64,000 nucleotides of DNA from Mesostigma viride (Eukaryota; Streptophyta; Mesostigmatophyceae; Mesostigmatales; Mesostigmataceae), in assembly GCA_009746045.1 (NCBI GenBank), contig RPFO01000165.1, forward strand, positions 3,082,505 to 3,146,504, in the 5' to 3' direction. Shown here piece after piece: positions 28,401 to 41,100 of this stretch (its first letter is position 1; each line of letters begins with the position of its first letter). The notes under the pieces were generated by a model. It did no database searches. It was not told the DNA's origin and saw only the letters and a program-made list of their open reading frames with translations. The translations under genes and the position numbers were made by a program.

Positions 28401-29064
28401 TGGCCCTCGGCGTTTCCACATCTCATGTACGGCGTGGGCAACAACATCATCATCATCAACAACAACAATTGAATGCCGATGCTTGATGGGATGGTTGACG
28501 GAGTCAATTGACGGGATCCAACTCCAACAGGGCCTACTGCTTGATGGGAGCTACTTGACGGGCCACTACAGACTCTGCTGCCCATCATGTGCGGCGTGGG
28601 ATTCAACTAACCAACTAACTTGACGGGGGTTACCCTGACATGAGCAAGAGGACCAGATTTACTGAACTCGGCTGCTGGACGGAATATATTGACGAGTGCT
28701 GGACGGGATACTGTTGACGGGATAAACTTGACGGGATTCCACTTAACACCTGACAGGGGGCGTGATTTTGATAGGACACCTCACATTATTGCAAGCAAGC
28801 GAGAAAAATCCGACGGAGCCCATTGTCGAAAGAACCAAAAGGTTCTAAGAAAGTTTGAAGCCGATATAGTAGACGCGCTGAGACGATTTCTATTGGCGTC
28901 TACTAATTGGACGATGGATCTTGGCGCAAAACTCCTGACTCTGCGGCTAGGATTGTACGAAAAAAAACGGGATTAAAGCCGCCGACGAAAGTTTTAACGT
29001 GAACGTTACAACGCATGTTACTTAATACCTATTTTGTAGGGGCGGAGCCCTACGGGATACGCTT

Positions 29065-29100
<36 letters not shown>

Positions 29101-32100
29101 TATACAGTGATCTGCCTATAATATATACAGTGAACTGCCTCTGGGACTTACCCGGCTTCATGTGCTTGGTTTCGGCGCATAAAAATTCTCGCAGTGTATA
29201 AGTTCTTCGACCCTCACAGGGGGTATGCTTGGACATCGCTTGTGATTACTGTCTGCCACGCACGCCTGCTGTAACACCGCCTGCCTGTCATCGCTGTCAG
29301 TTGCCCTGTCGCTGTCCATCGTTGCGCACAGTCCTGGTTTGCCCCAGTCCACCAGAGGTATGGAAGGCACTTACGACCCCACACCGCTTGCCCCACATGG
29401 CCTTAACCCCTTGGTACATCAATCATGTCACCCACGTGCCCCCCCCCTTCCCTCCCCCCCCCCCCCCTGTTGCCCCAACTGCACATCATCCCCCCACCCC
29501 CCCACCCCCGCACGCCACACCACCTGGACATCATCGCCCCGCCCCCCCGCCGCCTGGACATCCCCCCCGACGCGACATGCCACCTGGAAGATGGACGCTG
29601 AGCGCCGCGAGAAAGAAGCCGCCCGCATCCTGCGAGTGGAGGAGGCGCTGGCACGAGCCGCGGTGCTGACTAGCCCGTCTGTGCTGGGCAGCCCGCTGGT
29701 GCCGGCGAGCAGTACACCGGGGCTGATGGGTGCGGGTATGGTCAGCCTGCAGGAGCCCGCAATCAGCCCGCCCTCGCGGCAGCGGGGGCCTGGGCCACGG
29801 CAGGCGTGGGCGGATCCCAAGGTGGGCTCGATAAAGGAATGTTCCCTGGAATTTTTTGGTTGTTTCAATAATGAACTACACTGGTATCGTACTCTGCGGC
29901 ATGCCTGCGTGCATGGCATGCGCATATAGTTCCTTTGTACCTACTTTTTCCCTGGCATGACGACGTTAATGGGGGAATGTAGCTCATGTCAATAGCTCAT
30001 GCCGACAGCGCATGTAAATTGCGCATGTTATTAGATCATGCCATTATGTCAAGTCATTCTACCATGTCATTAGACCATGTCAGAAGACCATGTCATAAGA
30101 CCACGTCATTAGACCATGCCATTAGACCATGTCCCTATCGTGTTTGCCCTCCTGCCACCTGACTTTGACTGATCACGCCATGGCGTTACTTCATTGAGAT
30201 TTCTCTTTCCCCTCCCCCTCCCCCCCTCCCCCTTCGCCAGGTGGCGAGCGAGCCGCCTGCCGATGCCTTGCGAGAATCGCCCAAGAACACGCATGCGTAT
30301 GAGGGTCCACACGCGGTGATCACCCCCGGGCAGGGAGGTGAGCGCCTGATGGCTTGGCGGGGCAGCCCTTGTAAAGAGTGGCTGGATGCCAGAGTGTCTG
30401 GGCGGGACTAAAGGTTTGCCACGTGCTGCGTGGCTTCTATCGCCGCGAATGGCAACCCTTGCAACATGTGGCTGGAACCACCGGTTCCAGGAAACTTGAG
30501 TTACCCTCTCAGTACCCAAAACCCGTAAGGTGGCTGGATTCCACCTTGTCTGGGCGGGACTAAAGGTGCCTCGTGCTGCGTTGCTTCTATCGCTGTGAAA
30601 GGCGACCTTTGCAGCGAGTGGCTGGATTCCGCTTTCCTTGGCTGGACTAATAGGTGTATGGGGCAGTGTGGGGCCTGGTTCCCCTGGTCACTGTCATGGT
30701 CGCTCCTAAACGAGGCGTCTCTGAAACCCTGGCCTCCGTGACCTACTATGATGGGAAACCAGTGTTTTCGGTTTAGGGCTCAAGGTTTCATCGTTTAGGA
30801 TAGAAGGTTTAGGGATTAGGGACGATTCCACCTCGCGCTGGTGACTGTGATTTGGAAATAGTTTGTTTTTCCTGCCATATGTATCTACAAAGTGGTTCAT
30901 TTTGTACTTGCTAACACTCAGCCTTGTAGCCACCGGGACAAAGCCTCTTATTGAAGTACTTCTCTTGTAATGGGAACCACACGGGGTCCCTGGCATTCCT
31001 TCCTCACCTGCCCCATGCTCCCGCCCCATCGGATACCAATCTCCCCCAATACCCCATCTCACCAGCCGATACCCATGGGTCACTAAAACCGCGGGATGTT
31101 CCCTAATACCCTCATCAACCCCTCCCCTCCCCTCCGCTGCCCCCCCGCCCCCCCCGGCATTGCCCCCAGAGGAGCTTCAACGCGCGGCGATGCGGCGCCT
31201 CAGCGGCGAGGTATCTGCCCCTTTGAATGAGGGTGGCAAAGGGCGGATCTCCCCCAGCTCCCTTTACTCCCCCGAGATCAGCCCTCGGGGCATGGCCCCC
31301 TATTTCGCGGGTCTCAGCCCCCGGTCGTCCGTGTCCACCCGCGCGATCGATGGCCTCCCACCGCCGCCATCCCCAAAACCGGTTGACGGCGCAGCCACGG
31401 CCACCCAAGTTGGCCAAGACCTCCGGATGGCCTCATGTGCTGAAACCGTCACTGGGGCTGGGGGTGGGGTGGTGCCCTGGCAAGGGGGCGCTGAGGTATC
31501 CTCGTCATCGTCCGTGACGCAGCCTTCTCGAGGTCCCACTGCCGCTGACTCATCATCCGCGGTCATGATGACAGCATCGGCGAGTCTGGGTCCAGCCGTT
31601 GGGGTACAGCCACCCTCTGCAAAGGGCAGCGGTGTCGCCGGTGCCGGTGTCGGAATCATGGGGGATGCCCCTCCCGGCGGCGTGGCCAGCCTGGGGAGCC
31701 TCGGGAGCCTGGGCGGCGAAGGATCCGGGGACACGCTCTCCGTGGGCACTCCTGCGGCGCGCCCCCCTCCCTCCAAGGAGTTTGGCACGGTGTTCTGCGA
31801 GGGGTCGGAGTTTGAGGACGACGAGCTGGGCGAGGCGGATGAGGAGGAGGTTGTCTCATTGATGAGCCCAGGGGGGACGGTGTCGCGTGTGTCCATGTTC
31901 GCGGACGGCAGGCCAGGCGGTGATGCGGGGCCAAAGTGAGTGCGGGGGAAAAATAAAACTTTTCTTCGGGAGTGAAAAATTTCCCTTTCTTTTTATGTTG
32001 GTGCTGTAGCAATCTGAGAGTTTTTTCTTATCTTTTGGCGGGATGAAAAGTGAGTGCGTGCTGCCTCCAATTTGGCGACTGCCGTGCCGCGCTGTCCATG

Positions 32101-35100
32101 TCGACTCGAAAGGGGAAGGGGGGGGGGGGGGGGGGATTGAGGGATGATGTGTGTGCCCCTTTTGGATGGTTTTGGTCGCGGAGCACTCGCAACGAGTGCT
32201 GTCAGTTCGCACAAGCTCAATGCGCATCCCCAGATCTAGCCGGCGACCATGGGCTTTGCGAAAACAGGGGGATTAATGACGTAGCTAATGAAGTACCTCT
32301 AGGGTGGGGTGGGGTGGGGTGGGGTGGGGTGGGGTGGGGTGGGGTGGGGTGGGGTGGGTGGGTGGGGTGGGGTGGGGTGGGGTGGGTGGGGGGGGCGGGG
32401 GCGGGGCGGGGCGGGGCGGGGCGGGGCGGGGCGGGGCGGGGCGGGGCAGGACGGGGCGGGGCGGGGCGGGGCGGGGCGGGGCGGGGCGGGGCGGGGCGGG
32501 GCGGGGGGGCGGGGCGGGGCGGGGCGGGGCGGGGCGGGGCGGGGCGGGCGGGGCGGGGCGGGGCGGGGCGGGGCGGGGCGGGGCGGGGCGGGCGGGGCGG
32601 GGCGGGGCGGGGCGGGGCGGGGCGGGGCGGGGCAGGGCGGGGCGGGGCGGGGCAGGGCGGGGCGGGGCGGGGTGGGGTGGGGATTGATTCATGTGCCGGT
32701 AGCACAGATATCTTTTCTGAAACAAGCTCCCAACTTCAATGCCGTTTGACAGCCTGGCACCAAACGAGCCGGCTATTGTGACTGGTGTGCATGCGCCACT
32801 CTGGATGTCGGCTTACCAGGGCTATCGCCTGTCTCTCACGTCATCCCTTTCTCCCCGTTGGATCTTTCCTCTTTCCATGGGGTGTCTCAACCCGCCCCTC
32901 TCTCCGCCCCCCCCTTGATGCCCACGTACCAAACAGAGCCCCGCCCGCGACTGCCACATCCAGATCCGCCCTGTCCGCCGATGCCAACAAGCTGCCAGGT
33001 GTCACCACCGCAGCGTCCGGCAGTGGCCTGCCCGGGGGGGGCGCCTCCATCACCTCCATCACCTCCGCGACAGCCACAGCCGCACGCGAGGGCGCGGGGG
33101 GCGCCCGCCCCGCGAACGATGACGTCAGCGCCAAGGAGGGGGCCGGCAACGGCGCGCGCCGTGTGCATTTCGGCGGCGAGCAGGTGCACCAGTTCCACCG
33201 GCTACCCCTTGCGCCGGATGACGAGATGCCCCTCATGCACTGGGGCCGGCACGGGGCACATACACCCCAAGTGGCGGACGCCAGCGCAAGGTCGGTGGAA
33301 CCGACACACATAGCTTCCTGCGAATACTGGCTATGGATTAGGTAGTTTGGCCAGTAGTGTGGATACTGGTTTAAGGCAACCACTCCTGAGCTAGATGGAC
33401 TTCAGGGGGATCGTCCTCTCGTCCTCTTACCTCGCCGATGTCGTTGTATTTTGCGTCGTATGCGTACCAGGGCGGATGTTGGCGTGCTAGGCTGGGTTCG
33501 ACGATTTCCTGTTTGGAGGGGCGGGATGGCCCTGGAAAGGCGAGGCAGATAAAAGGAACAAAGACGGTTTAAGGCCAGCTTTAAAGCCACCTTTTCTTTG
33601 GCCCGCTGTCTAAATCCCCCCATCTGCCCCCAGAGGACCCGCTGTTGTGGCTTCCCCCTCTTGTCGCTTTATACTCTTGAGCTGCTATCATAGATCACTG
33701 TGGTTTTGGACCCGCATCCCACCGCCACTCTCCAGTCAAGTTGAACTTGCCCCGCCATGTATTACATCGTTCTATTACATCATTCACCCGAATGGGGAGC
33801 ACTGTGACTTGCATTCATGCCCAGGCACCTATTTACATATGTTTCTGTCTATTTGAGATGCCTTGTCTCTGCCCTCGCATGTTCCTGTCTATTTGAGATG
33901 CCTTGCCTCCGCCCTCGCATGTTCCTGTCTATTTGAGATGCCTTGCCTCCGCCCTCGCATGTTCTTAAGAATCCGCATGTCTGCAGTAATCACTTTACTT
34001 GAGGACCACGGCGCGCGCGTCCTTTACGATGCTCTGCTTGTCTCTCTGCTTTTGCATGGTTCAAGGCGTCATGGTTCAAGGCATCATGGTTCAAGGCGTC
34101 ATGGTTCAGGGCGTCACGGTTCAAGGCATCCAGGCTCTTGCATCCTCATGTCTTGCACCCTGTTCCTTGGACACCTGTTCCTTGGCATCATGGTTCAAGG
34201 CTCATGGTTCAAGGCATCCAGGCTCTTGCATCCTCATGTCTTGCATCCTGTTCCTTGGACACCTGTTCCTTGGCATCATGGTTCAAGGCTCATGGTTCAA
34301 GGCATCCAGGCTCTTGCATCCTCATGTCTTGCATCCTGTTCCTTGGACACCTGTTCCTTGGCATCATGGTTCAAGGCTCATGGTTCAAGGCATCCAGGCT
34401 CTTGCATCCTCATGTCTTGCATCCTGTTCCTTGGACACCTGTTCCTTGGCATCATGGTTCAAGGCTCATGGTTCAAGGCATCCAGGCTCTTGCATCCTCA
34501 TGTCTTGCATCCTGTTCCTTGGACACCTGTTCCTTGGCATCATGGTTCAAGGCTCATGGTTCAAGGCATCCAGGCTCTTGCATCCTCATGTCTTGCATCC
34601 TGTTCCTTGGACACCTGTTCCTTGGCATCATGGTTCAAGGCTCATGGTTCAAGGCATCCAGGCTCTTGCATCCTCATGTCTTGCATCCTGTTCCTTGGAC
34701 ACCTGTTCCTTGGCATCATGGTTCAAGGCTCATGGTTCAAGGCATCCAGGCTCTTGCATCCTCATGTCTTGCATCCTGTTCCTTGGACACCTGTTCCTTG
34801 GCATCATGGTTCAAGGCTCATGGTTCAAGGCATCCAGGCTCTTGCATCCTCATGTCTTGCATCCTGTTCCTTGGACACCTGTTCCTTGGCATCATGGTTC
34901 AAGGCTCATGGTTCAAGGCATCCAGGCTCTTGCATCCTCATGTCTTGCATCCTGTTCCTTGGACACCTGTTCCTTGGCATCATGGTTCAAGGCTCATGGT
35001 TCAAGGCATCCAGGCTCTTGCATCCTCATGTCTTGCATCCTGTTCCTTGGACACCTGTTCCTTGGCATCATGGTTCAAGGCTCATGGTTCAAGGCATCCA

Positions 35101-38100
35101 GGCTCTTGCATCCTCATGTCTTGCATCCTGTTCCTTGGACACCTGTTCCTTGGCATCATGGTTCAAGGCTCATGGTTCAAGGCATCCAGGCTCTTGCATC
35201 CTCATGTCTTGCATCCTGTTCCTTGGACACCTGTTCCTTGGCATCATGGTTCAAGGCTCATGGTTCAAGGCATCCAGGCTCTTGCATCCTCATGTCTTGC
35301 ATCCTGTTCCTTGGACACCTGTTCCTTGGCATCATGGTTCAAGGCTCATGGTTCAAGGCATCCAGGCTCTTGCATCCTCATGTCTTGCATCCTGTTCCTT
35401 GGACACCTGTTCCTTGGCATCATGGTTCAAGGCTCATGGTTCAAGGCATCCAGGCTCTTGCATCCTCATGTCTTGCATCCTGTTCCTTGGACACCTGTTC
35501 CTTGGCATCATGGTTCAAGGCTCATGGTTCAAGGCATCCAGGCTCTTGCATCCTCATGTCTTGCACCCTGTTCCTTGGACACCTGTTCCTTGGCATCATG
35601 GTTCAAGGCTCATGGTTCAAGGCATCCAGGCTCTTGCATCCTCATGTCTTGCATCCTGTTCCTTGGACACCTTGCCGCTACTCTTGCATGGTTCAAGGCA
35701 TCCTCATGTCTTGCATCACATGCTCTTGCATGGTTGAGAATGCTCATGTTCCTTGGTTGAATCACGGGCCTTGGAAACCTTGTCCCTGCAGGTCCATCCC
35801 CGCACCGGAGGAGGCGGGCCTTAAACTGTCGGCCATCATCGGCTGCAACGGCCGCGCCCACCAGAGCGCGTTGTGGGTGCCAGCGCGCGGTTTCTTCGCC
35901 TTCTGCTCCGCCAGCATGGTAAGCTTCCCACATACCTTGCAGCATGGCTAGCCAGCATGGTAAGCTTCCTACATACCTTGCAGCATGGCTAGCCAGCATG
36001 GTAAGCTTCCTACATACCTTGCAGCATGGCTAGCCAGCATGGTAAGCTTCCCACATACCTTGCAGCATGGCTAGCCAGCATGGTAAGCTTCCTACATACC
36101 TTGCAGCATGGCTAGCCAGCATGGTAAGCTTCCCACATACCTTGCAGCATGGCTAGCCAGCATGGTAAGCTTCCCACATACCTTGCAGCATGGCTAGCCA
36201 GCATGGTAAGCTTCCCACCTACCTTGCAGCATGGCTAGCCAGCATGGTAAGCTTCCCACATACCTTGCAGCATGGCTAGCCAGCATGGTAAGCTTCCCAC
36301 ATACCTTGCAGCATGGCTAGCCAGCATGGTAAGCTTCCCACCTACCTTGCAGCATGGCTAGCCAGCATGGTAAGCTTCCCACATACCTTGCAGCATGGCT
36401 AGCCAGCATGGTAAGCTTCCCACATACCTTGCAGCATGGCTAGCCAGCATGGTAAGCTTCCCACCTACCTTGCAGCATGGCTAGCCAGCATGGTAAGCTT
36501 CCTACATACCTTGCAGCATGGCTAGCCAGCATGGTAAGCTTCCCACCTACCTTGCAGCATGGCTAGCCAGCATGGTAAGCTTCCCACATACCTTGCAGCA
36601 TGGCTAGCCAGCATGGTAAGCTTCCCACATACCTTGCAGCATGGCTAGCCAGCATGGTAAGCTTCCCACATACCTTGCAGCATGGCTAGCCAGCATGGTA
36701 AGCTTCCCACATACCTTGCAGCATGGCTAGCCAGCATGGTAAGCTTCCCACATACCTTGCAGCATGGCTAGCCAGCATGGTAAGCTTCCCACATACCTTG
36801 CAGCATGGCTAGCCAGCATGGTAAGCTTCCCACCTACCTTGCAGCATGGCTAGCCAGCATGGTAAGCTTCCCACCTACCTTGCAGCATGGCTAGCCAGCA
36901 TGGTAATCTTCCCACCTACCTTGCAGCATGGCTAGCCAGCATGGTAAGCTTCCCACCTACCTTGCAGCATGGCTAGCCAGCATGGTAAGCTTCCCACATA
37001 CCTTGCAGCATGGCTAGCCAGCATGGTAAGCTTCCCACCTACCTTGCAGCATGGCTAGCCAGCATGGTAAGCTTCCCACCTACCTTGCAGCATGGCTAGC
37101 CAGCATGGTAAGCTTCCGACATGCCTTGCAGGATGGCAAGCCCGGCAGCCGCCACACTGGCTGGCCTGTGGAAAGTGTTCTCTGTGCGCGCAAGAAATGT
37201 GTTTTTGAGATTGGAGAGTGGTTTACTGACATGCCTGTAATGTACCCAAGTGTCCTGAGCGAATGCTCAGGCTGGCAGCCGCCACGCTGGCCTGCTTACA
37301 ACAAGTTCTTGTCGGTCTTTTAACCATTAGAAGCTCTGAGTTTGGTTGCCCGCTACTTGCATCATATCCACTCATCATAAATTCATGATCCTTCTTGTTG
37401 TGTGTGAGGCTGGAAGGTTCCTTTATTGGGACCCACATGACGTGCTCATGAATTAATTAATTAAAGCATGACAGCATAAGCATGGCAAAATAGCGCGCTC
37501 ACGTTGATCCGAGTGCCGTTTCCTATTTCGTAAAACTGTCCTCATCCCTGCCCCCACTCTTTCCACCCCCATCCCTGGGCTTGCCCTTTCGCTCGCCTGC
37601 GCGCTTGCCTGCCCTTGCTCCCTGCCCTCGCACTTGCCTTCCTGCCCCCCAGGTGGTGGTGGAGGACCTGAAGACGCGCGAGCAGCACTTCTTGCAGCGG
37701 CACCAGCGCGAGATTTCAACCCTCGCGCTCAGCCATGATGGGGACTTGCTGGCGTCCGCATCCGGTGAGGGAGCGGGGGTGTCGAATGCACTGTACATGA
37801 TGCCTGGCTCGTGATGCCTGTCACATGATGGGGTGATTGGTAAAGGGGGCTAAATACATGATGTGGTGGTTGATAAAGAGCCGGCGTCCGCGTCTAACAG
37901 CAAAGGGGGGGGCATGATGGGGGACGAGATGGCGATGAGTTGCGCGTAAAGCAGGTTAAGCGGGGTAGTTTGTTTTTATGATCGGCGGTGTCCGCGTCAG
38001 GTGAGGGGCGGGGTATGGAATAAATTTGACATGAAGCCTGTTACATGGGTTGGCTCTAGTAGTATCGGCAGTGGGCGCTCACGTCAGGTGACGGGCGCGT

Positions 38101-41100
38101 ATCGAACCAAGTCAACTGAGCCAGTTGCCTAGCCAGCCAGTCACCTTGTCATGGAGTTTATGGTGTGACGTGGTGATTGGAAACAGCGGGTAGCCGTGTC
38201 AGGTGTCTGTGGGGGAGATGTTGAGGGAAATAAAGGGCAGAATTTCCCTCACAAGGCAAAGGGCAGAATTTCACTGAAAACAGAAGGCGTTGGCATGGGA
38301 GGGAATTGCTAACTGTCAGGAGAGCGTTGCATGGAACGCATATGTCTTCATTTGTCTTGTACCATGAGAAATTGTTAGATTTCGGCATTGCTAACATCCC
38401 TCCCCACCGGAGAAGTTTTTTGAAAATGCTAATGTAAATCTTGAGAAAACTTATGAAAGAGTTCCACGTTGCTAACAACCCTCCAACCTGCCCTCCCCCA
38501 TTCCTTCCCCGCCCTCCGCCCTTGCTCCGGCCCTGTCCTGCCCTCTCTTCCCCCCCCTCCCTCCGCGCCTGCCCTTCCCCATCTCTCCCCCCCCCCCCTT
38601 CCCCCCCCTACCTCCGCGCCTACCCTTCCCCATCTCTCCCCACCCACCCTCTTCCCCCTCAGGCTATGGCGAGCCCAGCGCGGACGGCGCCGCGCTGATC
38701 TGCGTCTGGGAGGTGGCTTCGCGCCACCTGGCCGCCGAGCTGCGTCTCCACACGGCGGGCGTGCAGGCGATGGCCTTCTCCCCCTGTGGCCGCTGGCTGG
38801 CGTCCGTCTCCTGTCACCAGGAGAACCGGCTGGCCGTGTGGGTGATCGGGGGGGACCAGCCGGAGGCGCTCGGGTCGCTGTATGCGTCGGTGGACACTGG
38901 GGGGCCCGTGCATGCGCTTAAGTGGGTGGCGGACACGCGGCCCAAGAAGGGCTGCTACTGCTTCGTGGCCGCGGGGCAGGTGGGTACTATGTTGGTTATG
39001 ACACGGTGCCCTGTAAAAGCAGTTTTGGTTAGAACGATCGCGCTGTGGTAATCCTAATGGAGGCTACTGCTGCTGTGGTCGCTACCGTTTTGTGGCCGTG
39101 GGGCAGGTGGGTGTGCTGGAACTCGTTTAACCTAAATATGAATAAAGAAAGAAAGAAATAAAGTAATACTTTTAGTATGTGATGCTGTGTCACGTAGCAT
39201 CAATCCTCAAGGATGGGTGGTGTTGGCGATGTTGATGACCTACCGTGAAGAAGCGGCTTTTCAAACTAGCAGAACGAACTATCAAAATGGTGAGGCGGTA
39301 AATGAAAATGCATGCAGAAGCCCATGAGTGCCGTGTTGCTTCACATAAGATGCGCTGTGGCTGCGACGTACCACTATCACTGGGGCTGGGTCACCATGTG
39401 GATGCTCAAGGGTTCACTATATACTCATCTATCATCTGCCACATGGATCTATTTATATTACCTGTTCCAACCACCAGGACTCGGTCACCATGTGGACGCT
39501 GAGGGGCTCCCTATAAACTTACGACATCTATCATCTGCCATATGGGTCTATTTATATTACCTGTTTCAATCTCCAGGACTCGGTCACCATGTGGACGATG
39601 GACGCGCGCGGCGAGAAGCTGAGCCGTCGAGCGCTGCCGCTGCCACTTGGCGCGGTGGGGGTCACTTTTACGGCGTTGGAACTGGAGGAAGGGAAGCCCA
39701 GCACGGTATGATGTGTACTATAGAAGTGGCACATATGCTATAGTGAACGTGCACTGTAATGGACCATGGACGGATCGGGAATATGGCAGTGGTGGCGGTC
39801 CTAGCCTTGTGGGGCGCAGGCGCAGGGTGCTTGAGGCGCAGGATGAGCGAAGTGCCTGGCTGATTACTATCTTGGGACTTGTGTGCAAGCAAAGCGCAGA
39901 AAGCATGTGCCTCCTTCAGCTGGCCATAGAACGCAGACAATGCTGGTAGAAGTACCATATTCATGGCCATCACCGTTGCTACACACTCGAAAGAGCCAGT
40001 ACTGGGAGTATTGCTAAATGAGGATATCATAGTAGTATAACAAGTTGGAATTAATCAACATATGACAAGTGAAAATTAAAATTTGACAGACACCTTCCTC
40101 ACTGCGCGCCCCCCCCCCCCCCCCCTCCTCCCCCGGCCGTCCCCTCTTCCCCAGGTGCTCGCGGCGGACATCGCCGGTGACGTCTGGCAGCTGCCCCTCT
40201 TCGGCAGCTACCTGGGCAGTGGCAACCCGCTGCACGGTCTCAACGGCGAGGTGGCCTGCCTGTGCGTGCGCGGCAGCCGGCTCATCCTCGGTGGCGAGGC
40301 GACGGGGATCCGGGTGTGGGAGTCGCAGCCGCAGGAGGCGGGGGCGGAGCTCGACGTGGGCAGTGGCGGGTGGTGGCTGGTCGCGGACCTGGAGGTTGAT
40401 GGGATCGTCACGTCGATGATCTTTGACAGCCACGGCAATGACGGGGTAGGCGCGGTGGCTTTGGAGGCGTAGCGGGGTACGAGGTGAAAGGGGTCATGGG
40501 AATCCGGGGGCGCTACTAGTTCACCGTAGGGTGCGTTGAGGTGGCATGTCGATGGTCTTTGACAGTTATGGCAAAGATGGGGCATGTGCTGTTTTGTAGG
40601 CATGCGTGATGGGAGTTATTCTGGGTGATATGTGTGTGTGTGCGTTGCTGGGTCATGCCATGCGGGGTTTGGGGCTCGCACGGTTAGGGGCCGTGTGGGC
40701 GCATCGGTCGAGCACAAATTTTTCCACAGATCTCTGAAGATATTGATTGAGGATATTGTCCACCCGGGGTTGCACCGGGATACCTATCACGTTGATGATC
40801 TGTGACGGTCGCAGCAATTCTGTGGTAGATGCCGGGTTAAGGGCAATGCAGGGTTAAAAGGCATGCTGGGCTGTAGGCATGTGAGGTTAGCGCCGTTTTT
40901 GTACATCATATAGGGCAGAGCCCATGGTCTACCAGATATGACCTGGCGACGATGTCCGTTGAGGATGATCCCTGACAGCCAGGTGACCGATGGGGTAGGT
41001 GCCGGGGGGACGACGGGGTAGGTGCCCGGGTAGATATGTGGTTGGAGACGTGCTGGGGCATACTCGTATGTAGCATTAGGTGAATATAGTGTCCACTGGA

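Noticed and set aside
31300-31896. Minus-strand frame opposite POC16 exon s
   Set aside because: Antisense shadow of a low-complexity exon; the plus frame is in phase with flanking exons.
32050-32781. Gly/Arg- and Pro/Ala-rich frames on both strands (also 62365-62809)
   Set aside because: Pure (GGGGC)n/(GGGGT)n pentamer translation in introns.
33863-35951. Plus-strand open frames of 540-650 codons
   Set aside because: They are the 88-bp intronic minisatellite, which lacks stops in all three frames; the three frames encode the same repeat peptide shifted, and no splice or family support exists. Only 35792-35918 is coding.
35911-37135. Resemblance of regularly spaced repeats to a CRISPR array
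   Set aside because: Units are contiguous 41-bp copies without unique spacers, in an intron of a eukaryotic gene.
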